Assembly (NCBI GenBank): GCA_937775265.1
Contig: CALKBV010000008.1
Location: forward strand, 1 to 64,000
Origin: an uncultured Pseudomonadales bacterium
GTDB lineage: Bacteria; Pseudomonadota; Gammaproteobacteria; Pseudomonadales; Azotimanducaceae
Direction of reading: 5' to 3'
Length of the DNA stretch: 64,000 nt
Position numbers and translations under genes: made by a program. Of this stretch, positions 53,702 through 63,152 are shown piece after piece. The first letter of the stretch is position 1, and the number at the start of each line of letters is the position of its first letter. The notes under the pieces were generated by a model. It had not been told where the DNA came from. It searched no databases and was given only the letters and a program-made list of their open reading frames with translations.

Positions 53702-54712
53702 CTTTACCCCCTTTTAGCGGTGTAGCTGTTTAAATATTCCTTTAATGTCTGCTGATGTCAACTTTTAAATTTAGAACTGGAAAAGAGGTTGTTCTAATCT
53801 CTTAATCTTGAATTAAATGGCAGGATCCCTGCCAAAATAATTGCGGAAGTTAAACAGTACGATTTTTTAGGGACGATGGGGCTGCGCCCCGCTCACTAAA
53901 CGTCTATTAACATGGAGTTCCATAGCATTCCTTACCATCAAAATCGGTTTTTGCGGGCATAAATAGCAGCAAAGGTTCTAGCGATAAGTGGGAACTTTAA
54001 AGCCATCTTGCGTTTTTTTAATCTATGCACCCATAACTAAAATACTGAGGCGCTTACAACTAAAATACTGAGGCGCGCTTTATATTTCCAGACATTGTGT
54101 TAGATGATGGCCAAAGCAATGTCACTGGCGAGCGAACTGATTATTTTTTACATTGGAAAAACCAGCAAGGTCGCGTTTGTAGGAATAATAGTAAAATTGG
54201 CGGGGGTCACGCGCGTGCCCCCTTAAAGATAAAGTCTTAGCTGAGACTAATTAGGCACCCAAGAATAGCAATACCTCTAGTTTGGAGCAGCTGTTTTTTT
54301 AAAACCCAGTCACCTGCCTGATTTCTAAGGAAAAGGTGGTCTCCATGACCTTTATCAAGCTTGAGCAGATAAGGAAAAAGTAAGCTATTAAAGTCATACT
54401 CAACATCAGCATCTCAGCAGAGAACAATAACGCTATCTCTATGCCGACGAATTCTGCAAAAGCGACGACCCAGTTAACAAAGTCATTGTCCAAACATCAT
54501 GTCTCTCGCCATCAGGCGCGAAACTGAACTTACTGTAGCGATAGGCTCTCGCGCAGTTTTTGATGAATAAATATTCGCAACCATGTTATGTTGCATTTTA
54601 TGCTTTCGCACTAACGCCAGAGACCCAACGCACTAAACACCTCTTCGAGAATTGTGTCAGGTCCATCGCTCACTGTCACACGAAGTGACTTCTCGTACCT
54701 GGAGAAACATAT
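53702..54712. other. Long A/T-rich intergenic region
   Basis: About 1 kb without a supported gene. It contains a 23-bp-period direct repeat (54035-54076, listed separately) and two G/C hairpins, GGGGC-TGC-GCCCC near 53889 and GGGGG-T-CACGC with GCGTG-CCCCC at 54202-54222. A minus-strand frame at 54299-54493 encodes a hydrophobic 64-residue stretch with only a TTG start. The right edge holds the promoter of the VOC gene. Confidence 0.5.
54035..54076. repeat. Tandem direct repeat, two 19-bp copies
   Basis: AACTAAAATACTGAGGCGC occurs at 54035-54053 and exactly again at 54058-54076, separated by TTAC. Period 23 bases, about two helical turns. Could be a binding-site pair or a remnant; no flanking gene explains it. 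Confidence 0.9.
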
Positions 54713-56044
54713 ATGAATAACATCAAGAGTCCCCACAATATTCCAGCCTTGAGTCTCAGAGCAGCGCGATCAGCACTGTTTCTGGGCTTTTTAGCACTTG
54801 CACCCAGCGCCTCAGCGAACGAAGCTAACCTGACTCGCTTCGGGCCGGAGGTCTATGAATTTGTGCAAGGAAAACCAACGACCTACTCAGCTACGTTTAG
54901 GGCCATCGACGGTCCGGCTAAACTGGTGCTTCAGGACAACGGCGTTGCCAACGCCTGGATCAAGGTCAACGGCCGCAGTGTAGTCGAGCCGAAAGACTTT
55001 AGCGCGAACGGTGAAGTCGTTCTGCCTTTGAAACTCAACCGGGAAAACACGATCGAGGTGAAGGTTCCAGGTAGTCCCATTGGAAAACTCGGCGTCCGCG
55101 TGACCCAGGTCACCCAGGCCAATCTCGGGCTGATGCGCCAAGGCTATTTCGGTCTCAACACGACCGATATGGAGCGCCAGCGAGCATTCTACGACACCCT
55201 GGGCTTCATCGGTGAGATCTACCCGGCAGGACCGGAAACGAGCACCACCTTCGCGCAATCGCTCGGATTTCCAGTCGATTACTTGATCCACGTCTCGCTG
55301 CATAGCTTAGAAGATCCACCCACGGCACCATTCGTCGACACGGTGCAATTTAGGGGTGATTCGTATCGCAAAGAACCACCCTATGCCAACCTGAACCACA
55401 TAGGCATGGCCTACGCCACCTACTCGACGACTGACCTAGATGGCGATCACGCTTACTTCCAGTCAGAGGGCGTGGAATTCGTATCAGCACCGGCTAAAGC
55501 ACCTAATGGTGAGCGGTTCGTGTTCTTAAAAGACCAGGACGGCACTTTCTTAAAGTTGATTCAGACCACTGTAGGTGATGGGCCAACTCCCGGGCCTGAC
55601 CTGGTGCGACTGGTGAACACAAACATTAACGTGACTGATCTGCAAAGGTCGCGTGAGTTCTACCGGCTACTTGGGTTCACTATATCCGAGCCTATCTCGC
55701 AAGCTGGCTCCGGAGAGTTCTCTGCAGCCCACGGCTTTGATGGTCCAATCGAATTCAAAGGAGAGGACATCAGTCTAGGTGCTGGTACCGACGGAGCAAC
55801 GCTACAGTTGCGGCAGTGGAATAACCCCTACGACGACTCACCGTCCTACCCACCGCCGGTGAATCACCTGGGCATCGACCGAATCAATTTCTATGTGAAA
55901 GATCTGACCGCGAGCATAAAGACGATGAATGAGCTCGGTTACGAGCAGCTGGGCCCAATCGGCGGTAGCTCCGAATTCGGCATAGTGTTCTTCTATGACC
56001 CCGACGGAATTAAAGTTCAGTTGGCAGGACCGCGCACCAACTAG
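54713..56044 (+). CDS. Exported two-domain VOC (glyoxalase/dioxygenase-fold) protein
   Basis: A 443-residue periplasmic or secreted protein. A signal peptide ends SASA (about residue 35). Residues 40-135 form a beta-sandwich-like domain (STFRAIDGPAKLVLQDNG-type and LNRENTIEVKVPG strands). Then come two VOC modules, about 150-290 (YFGLNTTDMERQRAFYDTLGF, LNHIGMAYAT, VFLKDQDGTFLKLIQ) and 300-440 (NTNINVTDLQRSREFYRLLGF, NHLGIDRINFYV, VFFYDPDGIKVQLAG). The second has His and Glu/Gln at metal-site positions less clearly. GGAGAAAC before ATG 54713. VOC proteins are rarely exported; substrate unknown. Confidence 0.82.
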   Translation: MNNIKSPHNIPALSLRAARSALFLGFLALAPSASANEANLTRFGPEVYEFVQGKPTTYSATFRAIDGPAKLVLQDNGVANAWIKVNGRSVVEPKDFSANGEVVLPLKLNRENTIEVKVPGSPIGKLGVRVTQVTQANLGLMRQGYFGLNTTDMERQRAFYDTLGFIGEIYPAGPETSTTFAQSLGFPVDYLIHVSLHSLEDPPTAPFVDTVQFRGDSYRKEPPYANLNHIGMAYATYSTTDLDGDHAYFQSEGVEFVSAPAKAPNGERFVFLKDQDGTFLKLIQTTVGDGPTPGPDLVRLVNTNINVTDLQRSREFYRLLGFTISEPISQAGSGEFSAAHGFDGPIEFKGEDISLGAGTDGATLQLRQWNNPYDDSPSYPPPVNHLGIDRINFYVKDLTASIKTMNELGYEQLGPIGGSSEFGIVFFYDPDGIKVQLAGPRTN

Positions 56045-56135
56045 GGCCAACGTAGCCGCCGACCCTCAAAAACCTAGGCGGCAGCTGGTATCCAGCAAGA
56101 GGCTGCGGACGCTCGCTTCGCCCGCAATGCGTCCT

Positions 56136-56636
56136 CTATACCCGAACGACAACCGTTCCTGCGACTAGATCATGCAAACAACGGCGACGCTTTCCGAAAA
56201 TCAATACCTGATCGAGAACCGGCAGCAACGCAAGCCAAGGCACCACCGAGAAAAAAAGTATTGGAAAAAATAACGCTCGAATGAAAATCAGCTTCCAAAA
56301 GGGTGCTGGAACGTACGCGCTCTTGCCCTCACTGCCACCCCTTACAACCCCATCCGGAATATGGCTCGACGCCGGCACGATGGCAATGCCCATTAACCAT
56401 TTCCCCAGCGTTTGACCTTGATGCCAGAGTGTGTAGCCATTCAAAATCATATACGCCGCTATTGCCAACAAAAATATCCACAAAAGCATCAAATCCACGT
56501 TAACGTAATCTTCTGCATCTTCCATGACATCGGTGATCATCAGCAGCACCAAGGACAGCGAAGGAACCAAAATCGCATCAACTAAGGTTGCAACCAGCCG
56601 TCGGAAGCGACCAGCCAAAGGTAGCTCACTGCTCAT
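56136..56636 (-). CDS. RDD-family membrane protein
   Basis: A 166-residue inner-membrane protein. LAGRFRRLVATLVDAILVP contains the R-x6-D motif of RDD proteins; helices follow at about 25-40, 48-65 and 110-135, with LWHQGQTLGKWLMGIAIV and a C-terminal RRCLHDLVAGTVVVR typical of the family. Function of most RDD proteins is unknown; some act in ion exchange. Its start overlaps the end of the quinoprotein gene by 11 bases, so the two are translated together. Confidence 0.88.
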   Translation of the reverse strand: MSSELPLAGRFRRLVATLVDAILVPSLSLVLLMITDVMEDAEDYVNVDLMLLWIFLLAIAAYMILNGYTLWHQGQTLGKWLMGIAIVPASSHIPDGVVRGGSEGKSAYVPAPFWKLIFIRALFFPILFFSVVPWLALLPVLDQVLIFGKRRRCLHDLVAGTVVVRV

Positions 56637-58266
56637 TTTTCACCTCCACCTGGAATACAAGAAACGCGTTGCCGCCCCGCTGCTGTCCCACATAACTGTA
56701 ACCGGAACTTACGAGTAACAAGTCGTCGGCAATCATCGCCCCATGGGCATCAAATGCACCACCCGAAGTTACCACGTTATTGACGGATGGATAATCACGC
56801 CACGAATCATGGGACCAGAGTAGTTTTCCAGATTCCGCAGAGAGAATCTCAAGAATGCCATCCATGCTGCCGGCTACCAGGATATCGTTGCTGGCAATAA
56901 TAGCCGCAGAGAATCCAAAGACGCACTCCAGATCCGGGCATCGGGAATCCCGAGAGTGTTCCCAACGGCGATCGCCAGTATCAATATCCAGCGCATACAA
57001 TCCAGGGGTGGGCTCACCCGGAGAGGGAAACCCCACAATTTTCTTATCGCTAATAGGCACATAAACGAGCCCAAGCGACTCGTTAGCTGCCATCCCCCAA
57101 TGCACGCCACCAATGATGCCGCCGCGTCCTAGTTTCTGTGTCCACACCACTTCTCCGGTCTCCGGATCCATCGCGTGAGCATCTGCCGACTTCTGACCGG
57201 CAATCACCAAATCCCGCCCGAATTTATTCCTCACCAACATCGTCGCCGCGCCAAAGTCTACATCGGGGCCGGTAGGATCCGCACAGTTGGGATGATTGAG
57301 CGCTTCAAGGTTGCAGGCTGCGGTATAGGCGTCGTTGGCCGTGAACTGACGAACCCAACGCACCTCACCGGTTTCTGCGTCCACCGCGAAAATCGAATCG
57401 CTGGTGTCAGTAGTCGGATGGGAGTAGTTCTGTCCGGTACCAAAAAAGATCAAGCCCCGCTTCGCGTCATAACTGGGAGCTGCCCACACTGGAGCACCGC
57501 TAGGCCCGTACTCCTGAACGAAGAGCCAATGCCGCTCAGTCGGCTTCGCTATCTCTGCAATCGTCGGGATATACCAGAGCTTCGCCCCTGTGTTGATGTC
57601 AAAAGCTGCCATCCCGCCGCTAGTGGTACAGCACCCGTAAATCGGATTCACTGAGTAACCTACTTCCTTGGAAGACACCGGCAGAATCACCCTACCGCCG
57701 AGCACTAGCGGGGAACCCGAGTACCAGGGTGCAGGTTCATCTTCCACTGCCGCATGCCAAATAAACTCACCGTCGAGTGCATCTATCGCAAACATTCCAT
57801 CGTTTCGATCGTTAAAAATCAGAATACGCCGCTCTCCGATCCAGCCCTGGAGTATGCTGCTGCCAATTGGCCCCTTGTGCTCGTATATCCATCGCTCGCA
57901 CCCGGTTTCTCTTTCAAGCGCCACTAAGCCCCGCCCACCATCCCCAACAAAGATAGTATCTTCGGTCACCAACGGATATGACCTCGGGGTTGTGCTTGCC
58001 ATACCATAGACCCACTTGAGAGAGAGCTTGGCGACATTACCCGAATCAATCGTTGATCGCGGCTGGTAGCGAGTGTTGCGCTGGTCGATTCCCCAACCCT
58101 CGGCATAGGAAGATTCAAAGCCTGGCTGTGGGTCAACAGTTCCGCACTCAGCTACCACCACCCGCGTGAAGAAGGCGGCGCAAAAAAACACCGTCACCGC
58201 GACGGGCAATGGCATACGTCTGCGCCTGGCGCTATAGAGGCTGCGCGCCACCCTAAGACAACTCAT
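56626..58266 (-). CDS. PQQ-type beta-propeller dehydrogenase (polyvinyl-alcohol-dehydrogenase-like)
   Basis: Exported eight-bladed quinoprotein of 546 residues. ATG 58266 follows GAGGAAAT and gives a signal region (RRRRMPLPVAVTVFFCAAFFTRVVVA); a frame from 58407 exists but has no ribosome site. Propeller repeats appear as GLVALERETGCERWIYEH, FAIDALDGEFIWHA, AFDINTGAKLWYI, FAVDAETGEVRWVRQ, HAMDPETGEVVWTQK and ILSAESGKLLWSHD. The vicinal Cys pair in NPIYGCCTTSGG is a known quinoprotein feature. No cytochrome-c domain. It would oxidise an alcohol in the periplasm using PQQ; PQQ genes are not in the window. Confidence 0.85.
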   Translation of the reverse strand: MSCLRVARSLYSARRRRMPLPVAVTVFFCAAFFTRVVVAECGTVDPQPGFESSYAEGWGIDQRNTRYQPRSTIDSGNVAKLSLKWVYGMASTTPRSYPLVTEDTIFVGDGGRGLVALERETGCERWIYEHKGPIGSSILQGWIGERRILIFNDRNDGMFAIDALDGEFIWHAAVEDEPAPWYSGSPLVLGGRVILPVSSKEVGYSVNPIYGCCTTSGGMAAFDINTGAKLWYIPTIAEIAKPTERHWLFVQEYGPSGAPVWAAPSYDAKRGLIFFGTGQNYSHPTTDTSDSIFAVDAETGEVRWVRQFTANDAYTAACNLEALNHPNCADPTGPDVDFGAATMLVRNKFGRDLVIAGQKSADAHAMDPETGEVVWTQKLGRGGIIGGVHWGMAANESLGLVYVPISDKKIVGFPSPGEPTPGLYALDIDTGDRRWEHSRDSRCPDLECVFGFSAAIIASNDILVAGSMDGILEILSAESGKLLWSHDSWRDYPSVNNVVTSGGAFDAHGAMIADDLLLVSSGYSYVGQQRGGNAFLVFQVEVKNEQ

Positions 58267-58596
58267 CAAATATTTCCTCAGCTTCAATATAGAGATCACT
58301 TCCATCGCATCAGTAATTTTATAGTCACCTATCCGAACGGGGGCGGAACAGCCAAAAGCATTAGCCGCGCCCATGATTTTATTTTTCGTCATGTTCACCG
58401 ATTTCAATTAGCCCGACACTACCCCTGATCGGCAAAGCATCCAGTGGTGGAATCGCCTCTCAAGGTTGCCATTTCACTCCTATAAAATCCGGGCTCACCT
58501 TTCCTGGGAAAGCTAATTTAGCGCTCTAGCTTGCCGCATCGAAAACGACGAAAACACACTGAACAAGCTTGCGGTGTCTGCGGGAGTTTTTGTTTC
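58267..58596. other. Intergenic region, nothing recognised
   Basis: About 330 bases between the quinoprotein start and the end of the acyl-CoA dehydrogenase. It must hold the quinoprotein promoter, but no clear -35/-10 pair, operator or terminator can be pointed out. Confidence 0.4.
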
Positions 58597-59937
58597 TTAC
58601 CCGGCCAAGTAATCCTCAATGACCGTTTCAAATTTATCCTGCGCTTCCTCTATGAGTTTCGGCAGGTGATAAGTGGGAAAGAGATCGTCACACGCCTCAT
58701 AATCACGTAGCAAAAGCTTAGACAAGTTGCTTTTGTGGGCTTCGGTCGTGCCATCCATAATGCCCATCTGCGGAGCGGACATCCACATCTCACCTAACGG
58801 CGTCTCGTTGGACATACCAAGTGCGCCATGCAGGTGAATCGCCCGATAGATAATGTCGTGATTAACTTTTGCAGCACTGATTTTGATCGCCGCAATCTCT
58901 TTGCGAATCTCCTGAGTGTAGGCCTTGGTTTTATCGATCAACCAAGCGGTGTACAACACATGGAGACGGAATTGCTTAAGCTGAATGTAGGAGTCCGCGA
59001 TATCCTGCTGCACCATTTGCAACTCTGAGAGCATCTGCCCTTTGGCCTTTCGTGACAGGGCTCGCTCGCACATCATATCTAACGCCTTTGTACAGACGCC
59101 GACGGCACGCATCGCGTGGTGCACCCGGCCCCCGCTCAGTCGGGTTTGTGAGCCTACAAAACCCGCGCCTTCTTTGCCGAGCAGATTATCTGCAGGGAGG
59201 CGTACGTTGTTATAGCGAATGTAGGCATGGCCGCCTGAACTCGTAACATCGTAGTTTTCTTTGAGCGGTGTACCAAACCCGTGCACATTTCGTATGATTT
59301 CGACTCCCGGTGTATCACGATCAACAATGAACATTGAGGCACGCTCTAACAAATCTTTCTCGGGAGAGGTAATAGCCATAACGATAAGAAAGTCAGCGGC
59401 GGCACCATTTGATGTGAACCATTTTTCACCATTAAGCACCCACTCATCCCCGTCACGACTAGCAGAACAGACGAATTCACCTGGCTCACCGGCGTGCGGC
59501 TCGGTCATTGAGTAAGCAGAATGTTTTTCACCCGATAGCAGTGGTTCCATATATTTCTTTTTCTGTTCCTCAGTGCCGTTGTGAGCAATCAATTCCATAT
59601 TGCCCGTATCAGGTGCCTGGCAACCAAAAATAGTAGGCCCCATACGGGTACGGCCGAGTTTTTCATTCAGCAAACACAACTTGACCTGACCGAAGCCAGG
59701 CCCACCTAGATCTGGCCCCAGGTGAAACCCCCAGAGCCCTTGATCTTTCACTTTTTGTTTCAGGCCCTCGATGTGAACCTTAATAGCTTGCCAACCATCG
59801 CGATCAAGTGACTTTTGGTTTTTCATTTTCGGCGCGCGAAGAAAATTGTCGAGTGGCTCAATTTCTTCTTTGGCGAACTTTTCTACCCAGTCAATCTGTT
59901 CTTGAAATTCTGGTTCTATATTAAAATCGATGGCCAT
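58597..59937 (-). CDS. Acyl-CoA dehydrogenase (2)
   Basis: FAD enzyme of 446 residues, of the longer group. KVKDQGLWGFHLGPDLGGPGFGQVKL, AYSMTEPHAGEPGEFVCSASRDGDEWVLNGEKWFTSNGAAADF, SGGRVHHAMRAVGVCTKALDMMCERAL and IHLHGALGMSNETPLGEMWM are diagnostic. It differs in detail from the enzyme at 28068 and probably handles a different acyl-CoA. Isolated on the minus strand, about 660 bases upstream of any same-strand downstream coding region's start codon at 58266. Confidence 0.92.
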   Translation of the reverse strand: MAIDFNIEPEFQEQIDWVEKFAKEEIEPLDNFLRAPKMKNQKSLDRDGWQAIKVHIEGLKQKVKDQGLWGFHLGPDLGGPGFGQVKLCLLNEKLGRTRMGPTIFGCQAPDTGNMELIAHNGTEEQKKKYMEPLLSGEKHSAYSMTEPHAGEPGEFVCSASRDGDEWVLNGEKWFTSNGAAADFLIVMAITSPEKDLLERASMFIVDRDTPGVEIIRNVHGFGTPLKENYDVTSSGGHAYIRYNNVRLPADNLLGKEGAGFVGSQTRLSGGRVHHAMRAVGVCTKALDMMCERALSRKAKGQMLSELQMVQQDIADSYIQLKQFRLHVLYTAWLIDKTKAYTQEIRKEIAAIKISAAKVNHDIIYRAIHLHGALGMSNETPLGEMWMSAPQMGIMDGTTEAHKSNLSKLLLRDYEACDDLFPTYHLPKLIEEAQDKFETVIEDYLAG

Positions 59938-60172
59938 TTGTTTTCCTCACACAGGTTTATGTTTTTACGGACGATAAGGGTATTGTGCATTTGTTAGGGC
60001 TTTAAGGTCTAGTCAAACTTGCAAGCCTATATCTACTTGGCCTCCCTGACTTAGACAGCGAACTAGATAACGCACGGGAACACCTGAGGGCTCGCGATCA
60101 TCAGCGAAACCCAAAGTTCTGTGGTCTGCCCCTTGTGTTTTTAAACCAGTCACGGCGATTACTCTCTTTGGC

Positions 60173-61627
60173 TTATGACCCGGCCCAGTAGGAGTGAGTA
60201 CCGACACAGATTTTTTGTGGCAGGGCGACTTTAGCAATCGGTCCTGTTCCTATATCCCGAGCATCGAATATCTGACAATGGGAACTGTTTGTATTCATGT
60301 CGGTCGTAAAGGTTAAAACGTAACCGTCATCTTCACTTTCTCCGGCCGGAGATGGTGCCATTGGGCTCTCGCTGCCATACACGCCCTCGGGGAACTTGTA
60401 TTGCTGACGTTGCCCTGTAGTTGCATCCAATCGAACCAAACCATCAAAAAGATACCAGCCGGGTTTCGTCGTCATGGCCCAAGAGTACTGATATGGCTTT
60501 CCCGCAATGACAGGATTTATCATGCCAAATTCCGAAAGGGCGGCTTCCAATGGACCTTCAATCACGGTCCCTGTCTTCATATTAAAACGCCATCGATAGG
60601 CGTGGGCACCAATCGCGTTGATATCCAGAATAGTGAAAGGCTTTAGTCCATCGGGTAGACCTTCAGTCGTAATACCTTTTGACGGGTCCTGTTTGTAGCC
60701 GTCAAGAATAATTTCATCACCTAGTTCATAGGCGTTTATCCAGTGCAGTACATAAGCAGGTTCAGCTTCAAACCAGACGATATCTTCAGGTTGGCCAAGT
60801 CTGGGCACAATCGCAAAGCGACTTGGCAGTCGGTGAAAGCGGACAGCATAGGCGCCATTTTTTAACGCCTCTGCATCCCAAAATAAGGGCAGGTCATTCA
60901 AAATCGCGTAGTTGGTTGTAAATGCCATATCGTGGGGTAAGCGGGGACCCGGCAGTTCAATGGGTATGTAGTGAACCAACTCCCGTGCTTTGTTGACGAC
61001 GCCATAGTGCATGTACGGGGCTTGCGTGGAATAGTTGAAAAACAACATTTCACCCGTTGCCTCATCTACCTTGGTGTGTGCGGAAATACCCCAGCCAGGC
61101 GTGACGCCTTCGGTCCATTTTGCCTTGCCAATGGGCTCGAGTGTTCTTGGGTTAAGTTCGTATATATCACCACATTGGTAGAAGCTCGTTGCGGCAACGC
61201 CACCATGCACGACGACATCCGTACTGGATGAGTCCTTTAGTTTTGTTCTGGCACCCCAGCCATCTCTCAGGGACATGTCTGGTCTTTCGCGCAGACCAGC
61301 CCATAGCGGCTTGCCCGCAGTATTTTCGGCAGCTAAGCCGTCTGTCCGAATAAAACGGTTCCTATATTCACAGCGCCCATTGTCAAAACAAATTGAATGC
61401 AACATGCCGTCGCCATCGAACGGGTGGTACCGGCCAAGAGAGTCGTGCACTGGATTTTCCGTGTTTCGTAGGTAAATGCCGTTCAGGTCCGCTGGAATCT
61501 CGCCAATGACCTCTGGCTCAGTGACATCATACTCTTGCATATTGGGTTGCCACGCCCCCGTTCTGTAGGGATGCTCATCATCCAGCGCCAGCGTGCCACG
61601 TTCTTCATTGACAAGTTTTGATTTCAA
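60173..61627 (-). CDS. Carotenoid oxygenase (RPE65/CCD family)
   Basis: Fe(II)-dependent alkene-cleaving dioxygenase, 484 residues, seven-bladed propeller. The four iron His are likely those in ISAHTKVDEATGEMLFFNYS, LPHDMAFTTNYAI, YVLHWINAYE and the C-terminal ICVGTHSYWAGS. Early EIPADLNGIYLRNTENPV and HPFDGDGMLHSI are family hallmarks. The start is TTG 61627, with no good ribosome site, so a later start cannot be excluded. Substrates of bacterial members include apocarotenoids, stilbenes and lignostilbenes; not predictable here. Confidence 0.9.
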   Translation of the reverse strand: MKSKLVNEERGTLALDDEHPYRTGAWQPNMQEYDVTEPEVIGEIPADLNGIYLRNTENPVHDSLGRYHPFDGDGMLHSICFDNGRCEYRNRFIRTDGLAAENTAGKPLWAGLRERPDMSLRDGWGARTKLKDSSSTDVVVHGGVAATSFYQCGDIYELNPRTLEPIGKAKWTEGVTPGWGISAHTKVDEATGEMLFFNYSTQAPYMHYGVVNKARELVHYIPIELPGPRLPHDMAFTTNYAILNDLPLFWDAEALKNGAYAVRFHRLPSRFAIVPRLGQPEDIVWFEAEPAYVLHWINAYELGDEIILDGYKQDPSKGITTEGLPDGLKPFTILDINAIGAHAYRWRFNMKTGTVIEGPLEAALSEFGMINPVIAGKPYQYSWAMTTKPGWYLFDGLVRLDATTGQRQQYKFPEGVYGSESPMAPSPAGESEDDGYVLTFTTDMNTNSSHCQIFDARDIGTGPIAKVALPQKICVGTHSYWAGS

Positions 61628-61880
61628 GGGTGATCCGAATTTGGTTTAGGCCTCAGTTTAACCCTATTAGTGCAGCTTCAGTATCTATCGAGCAGATCAT
61701 CAGCATTTCGTTGTCAGCCTCGTAATGGGTCGCGCGCCCCGTGATAGGTAGAGTGATGGCTAAAGACCCGGATCAGTTCCTCGGAGAGGTTACAAGCGCA
61801 GCCCCGGTGCTGCGAGTGCGACCACACCGACGCCACTGGGCGACGAACACACAGTATGTCCACACTAATGAAACGTCGCC

Positions 61881-63137
61881 TTATTCATCATGCTTGAGTC
61901 GATACAATATAGGCGAATTCTCATCAAGGTCGACAAACTCTATCCAGACTTCCGACGGCGTAATATCAAACCTCGCAAACCCATGATTCGCATAGGAATA
62001 TATAGTCTCTTCCCCTGGGTTGACGAACGTTGTTTTCGCTGCAGACCCAGACACAACCTGAAGTAAGCTATCAGACACCACATTGAGTTGTAGACTATGG
62101 TCATGCCCTGCGATGAAAATCACGGGATGTCTAAGCGAGAAGGCTTCAAAATCCGCAATAAATGACTGGTAGGCTGGGTGGTCCAGGTTACCGTAGTCTT
62201 CGAAGAAGAATAGCAGCGCCCTGAACAGCCGGTAAGGAAACGAATCTTGTGATCCAAGGTGTGGACCGAAGGTGCTGACGGGATGATGAGCCAGAATAAA
62301 AGTCCACGACTTGCCAGAGGACGCAAGCAGGTCCAACTGTGCCCAGTGTGCATCGAGATCCGATTGCAATTCAGGTTCATCCAGGACTCTGGAATAAAGC
62401 TCCAACATTTTCTGGGAGTCGATCGCGATAAACGTAGCGATGCCAGAATCAATTTTTATGGGTTCTGGTAATTCAATCAACCCGGCTGCGTCATTCAACG
62501 CGTCATATTCTTTTTGGTCATTGGTGTCAGGGATATCAGGGTGATGCTGGTTGTAAGATAGGATAATCGGCCTACCATCCTGGCCGGAAAACCTGCCTTC
62601 AACATAAGTTTCCCAGAGTCTCAGGTCACCGCGGTGGTCATGGTTCCCAGCAACGACATGGTACTCAATCGGTCCATTTTGGTAATGAATATCAGCATAA
62701 TTCGCATCAATGACATTGGATAGTTGCACCATCATCTCAGGATTGTCCCAACCCCGCTCAAGGCCATTTTCGTAGACATTATCACCCGCCTCCAAAACAA
62801 AAGGCTTTATGATCCGGTCAGGCACGTTGGCGACATTCTTCGCCAATAGCAGTGCCACCTGTTGCTGGTTTTGATCAGCCGTTCCCCAATCTCCCAGCGC
62901 GTAAAATGTCAACACCTCCGCCCCATTAGGGCGCTGTGAAATGTCACTAAATGACTTCAGCCTCCCAGTTGGCTGCGATTGATAGGGTATTGGTTCTGCC
63001 ACCCCCGAGTACACATAGTAGCCAAGACTGACCACAAGCAGCACATAACCGACAAAAACCAGCAGTGGATATTTAACTATTTTCCAGAACCACCTTAACA
63101 ATACTGTTAGATAACTATAGATTTGAACGTAAATCAC
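61881..63137 (-). CDS. Metallophosphoesterase, purple-acid-phosphatase-like
   Basis: Membrane-anchored phosphoesterase of 418 residues. One N-terminal helix (PLLVFVGYVLLVVSLGYYVYSG) then the dimetal motifs in order: YALGDWG, EAGDNVYENG, VVAGNHDHRGD, LAHHPVSTFG and FIAGHDHSLQ. This set matches tartrate-resistant/purple acid phosphatases. The catalytic part lies outside the membrane. It is 15 bases downstream of the acylase gene on the same strand and may be co-transcribed. Confidence 0.9.
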   Translation of the reverse strand: MIYVQIYSYLTVLLRWFWKIVKYPLLVFVGYVLLVVSLGYYVYSGVAEPIPYQSQPTGRLKSFSDISQRPNGAEVLTFYALGDWGTADQNQQQVALLLAKNVANVPDRIIKPFVLEAGDNVYENGLERGWDNPEMMVQLSNVIDANYADIHYQNGPIEYHVVAGNHDHRGDLRLWETYVEGRFSGQDGRPIILSYNQHHPDIPDTNDQKEYDALNDAAGLIELPEPIKIDSGIATFIAIDSQKMLELYSRVLDEPELQSDLDAHWAQLDLLASSGKSWTFILAHHPVSTFGPHLGSQDSFPYRLFRALLFFFEDYGNLDHPAYQSFIADFEAFSLRHPVIFIAGHDHSLQLNVVSDSLLQVVSGSAAKTTFVNPGEETIYSYANHGFARFDITPSEVWIEFVDLDENSPILYRLKHDE

Positions 63138-63152
63138 TATCGTTTACTCAGC

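Noticed and set aside
54299-54493. Hydrophobic 64-codon minus-strand frame
   Set aside because: Only a TTG start, no ribosome site and no known family; kept as a note within the intergenic region.
60013-60237. 74-codon minus-strand frame after the carotenoid oxygenase
   Set aside because: Overlaps the end of the oxygenase in another frame; the oxygenase already has its normal THSYW ending, so this is not a lost C-terminus.
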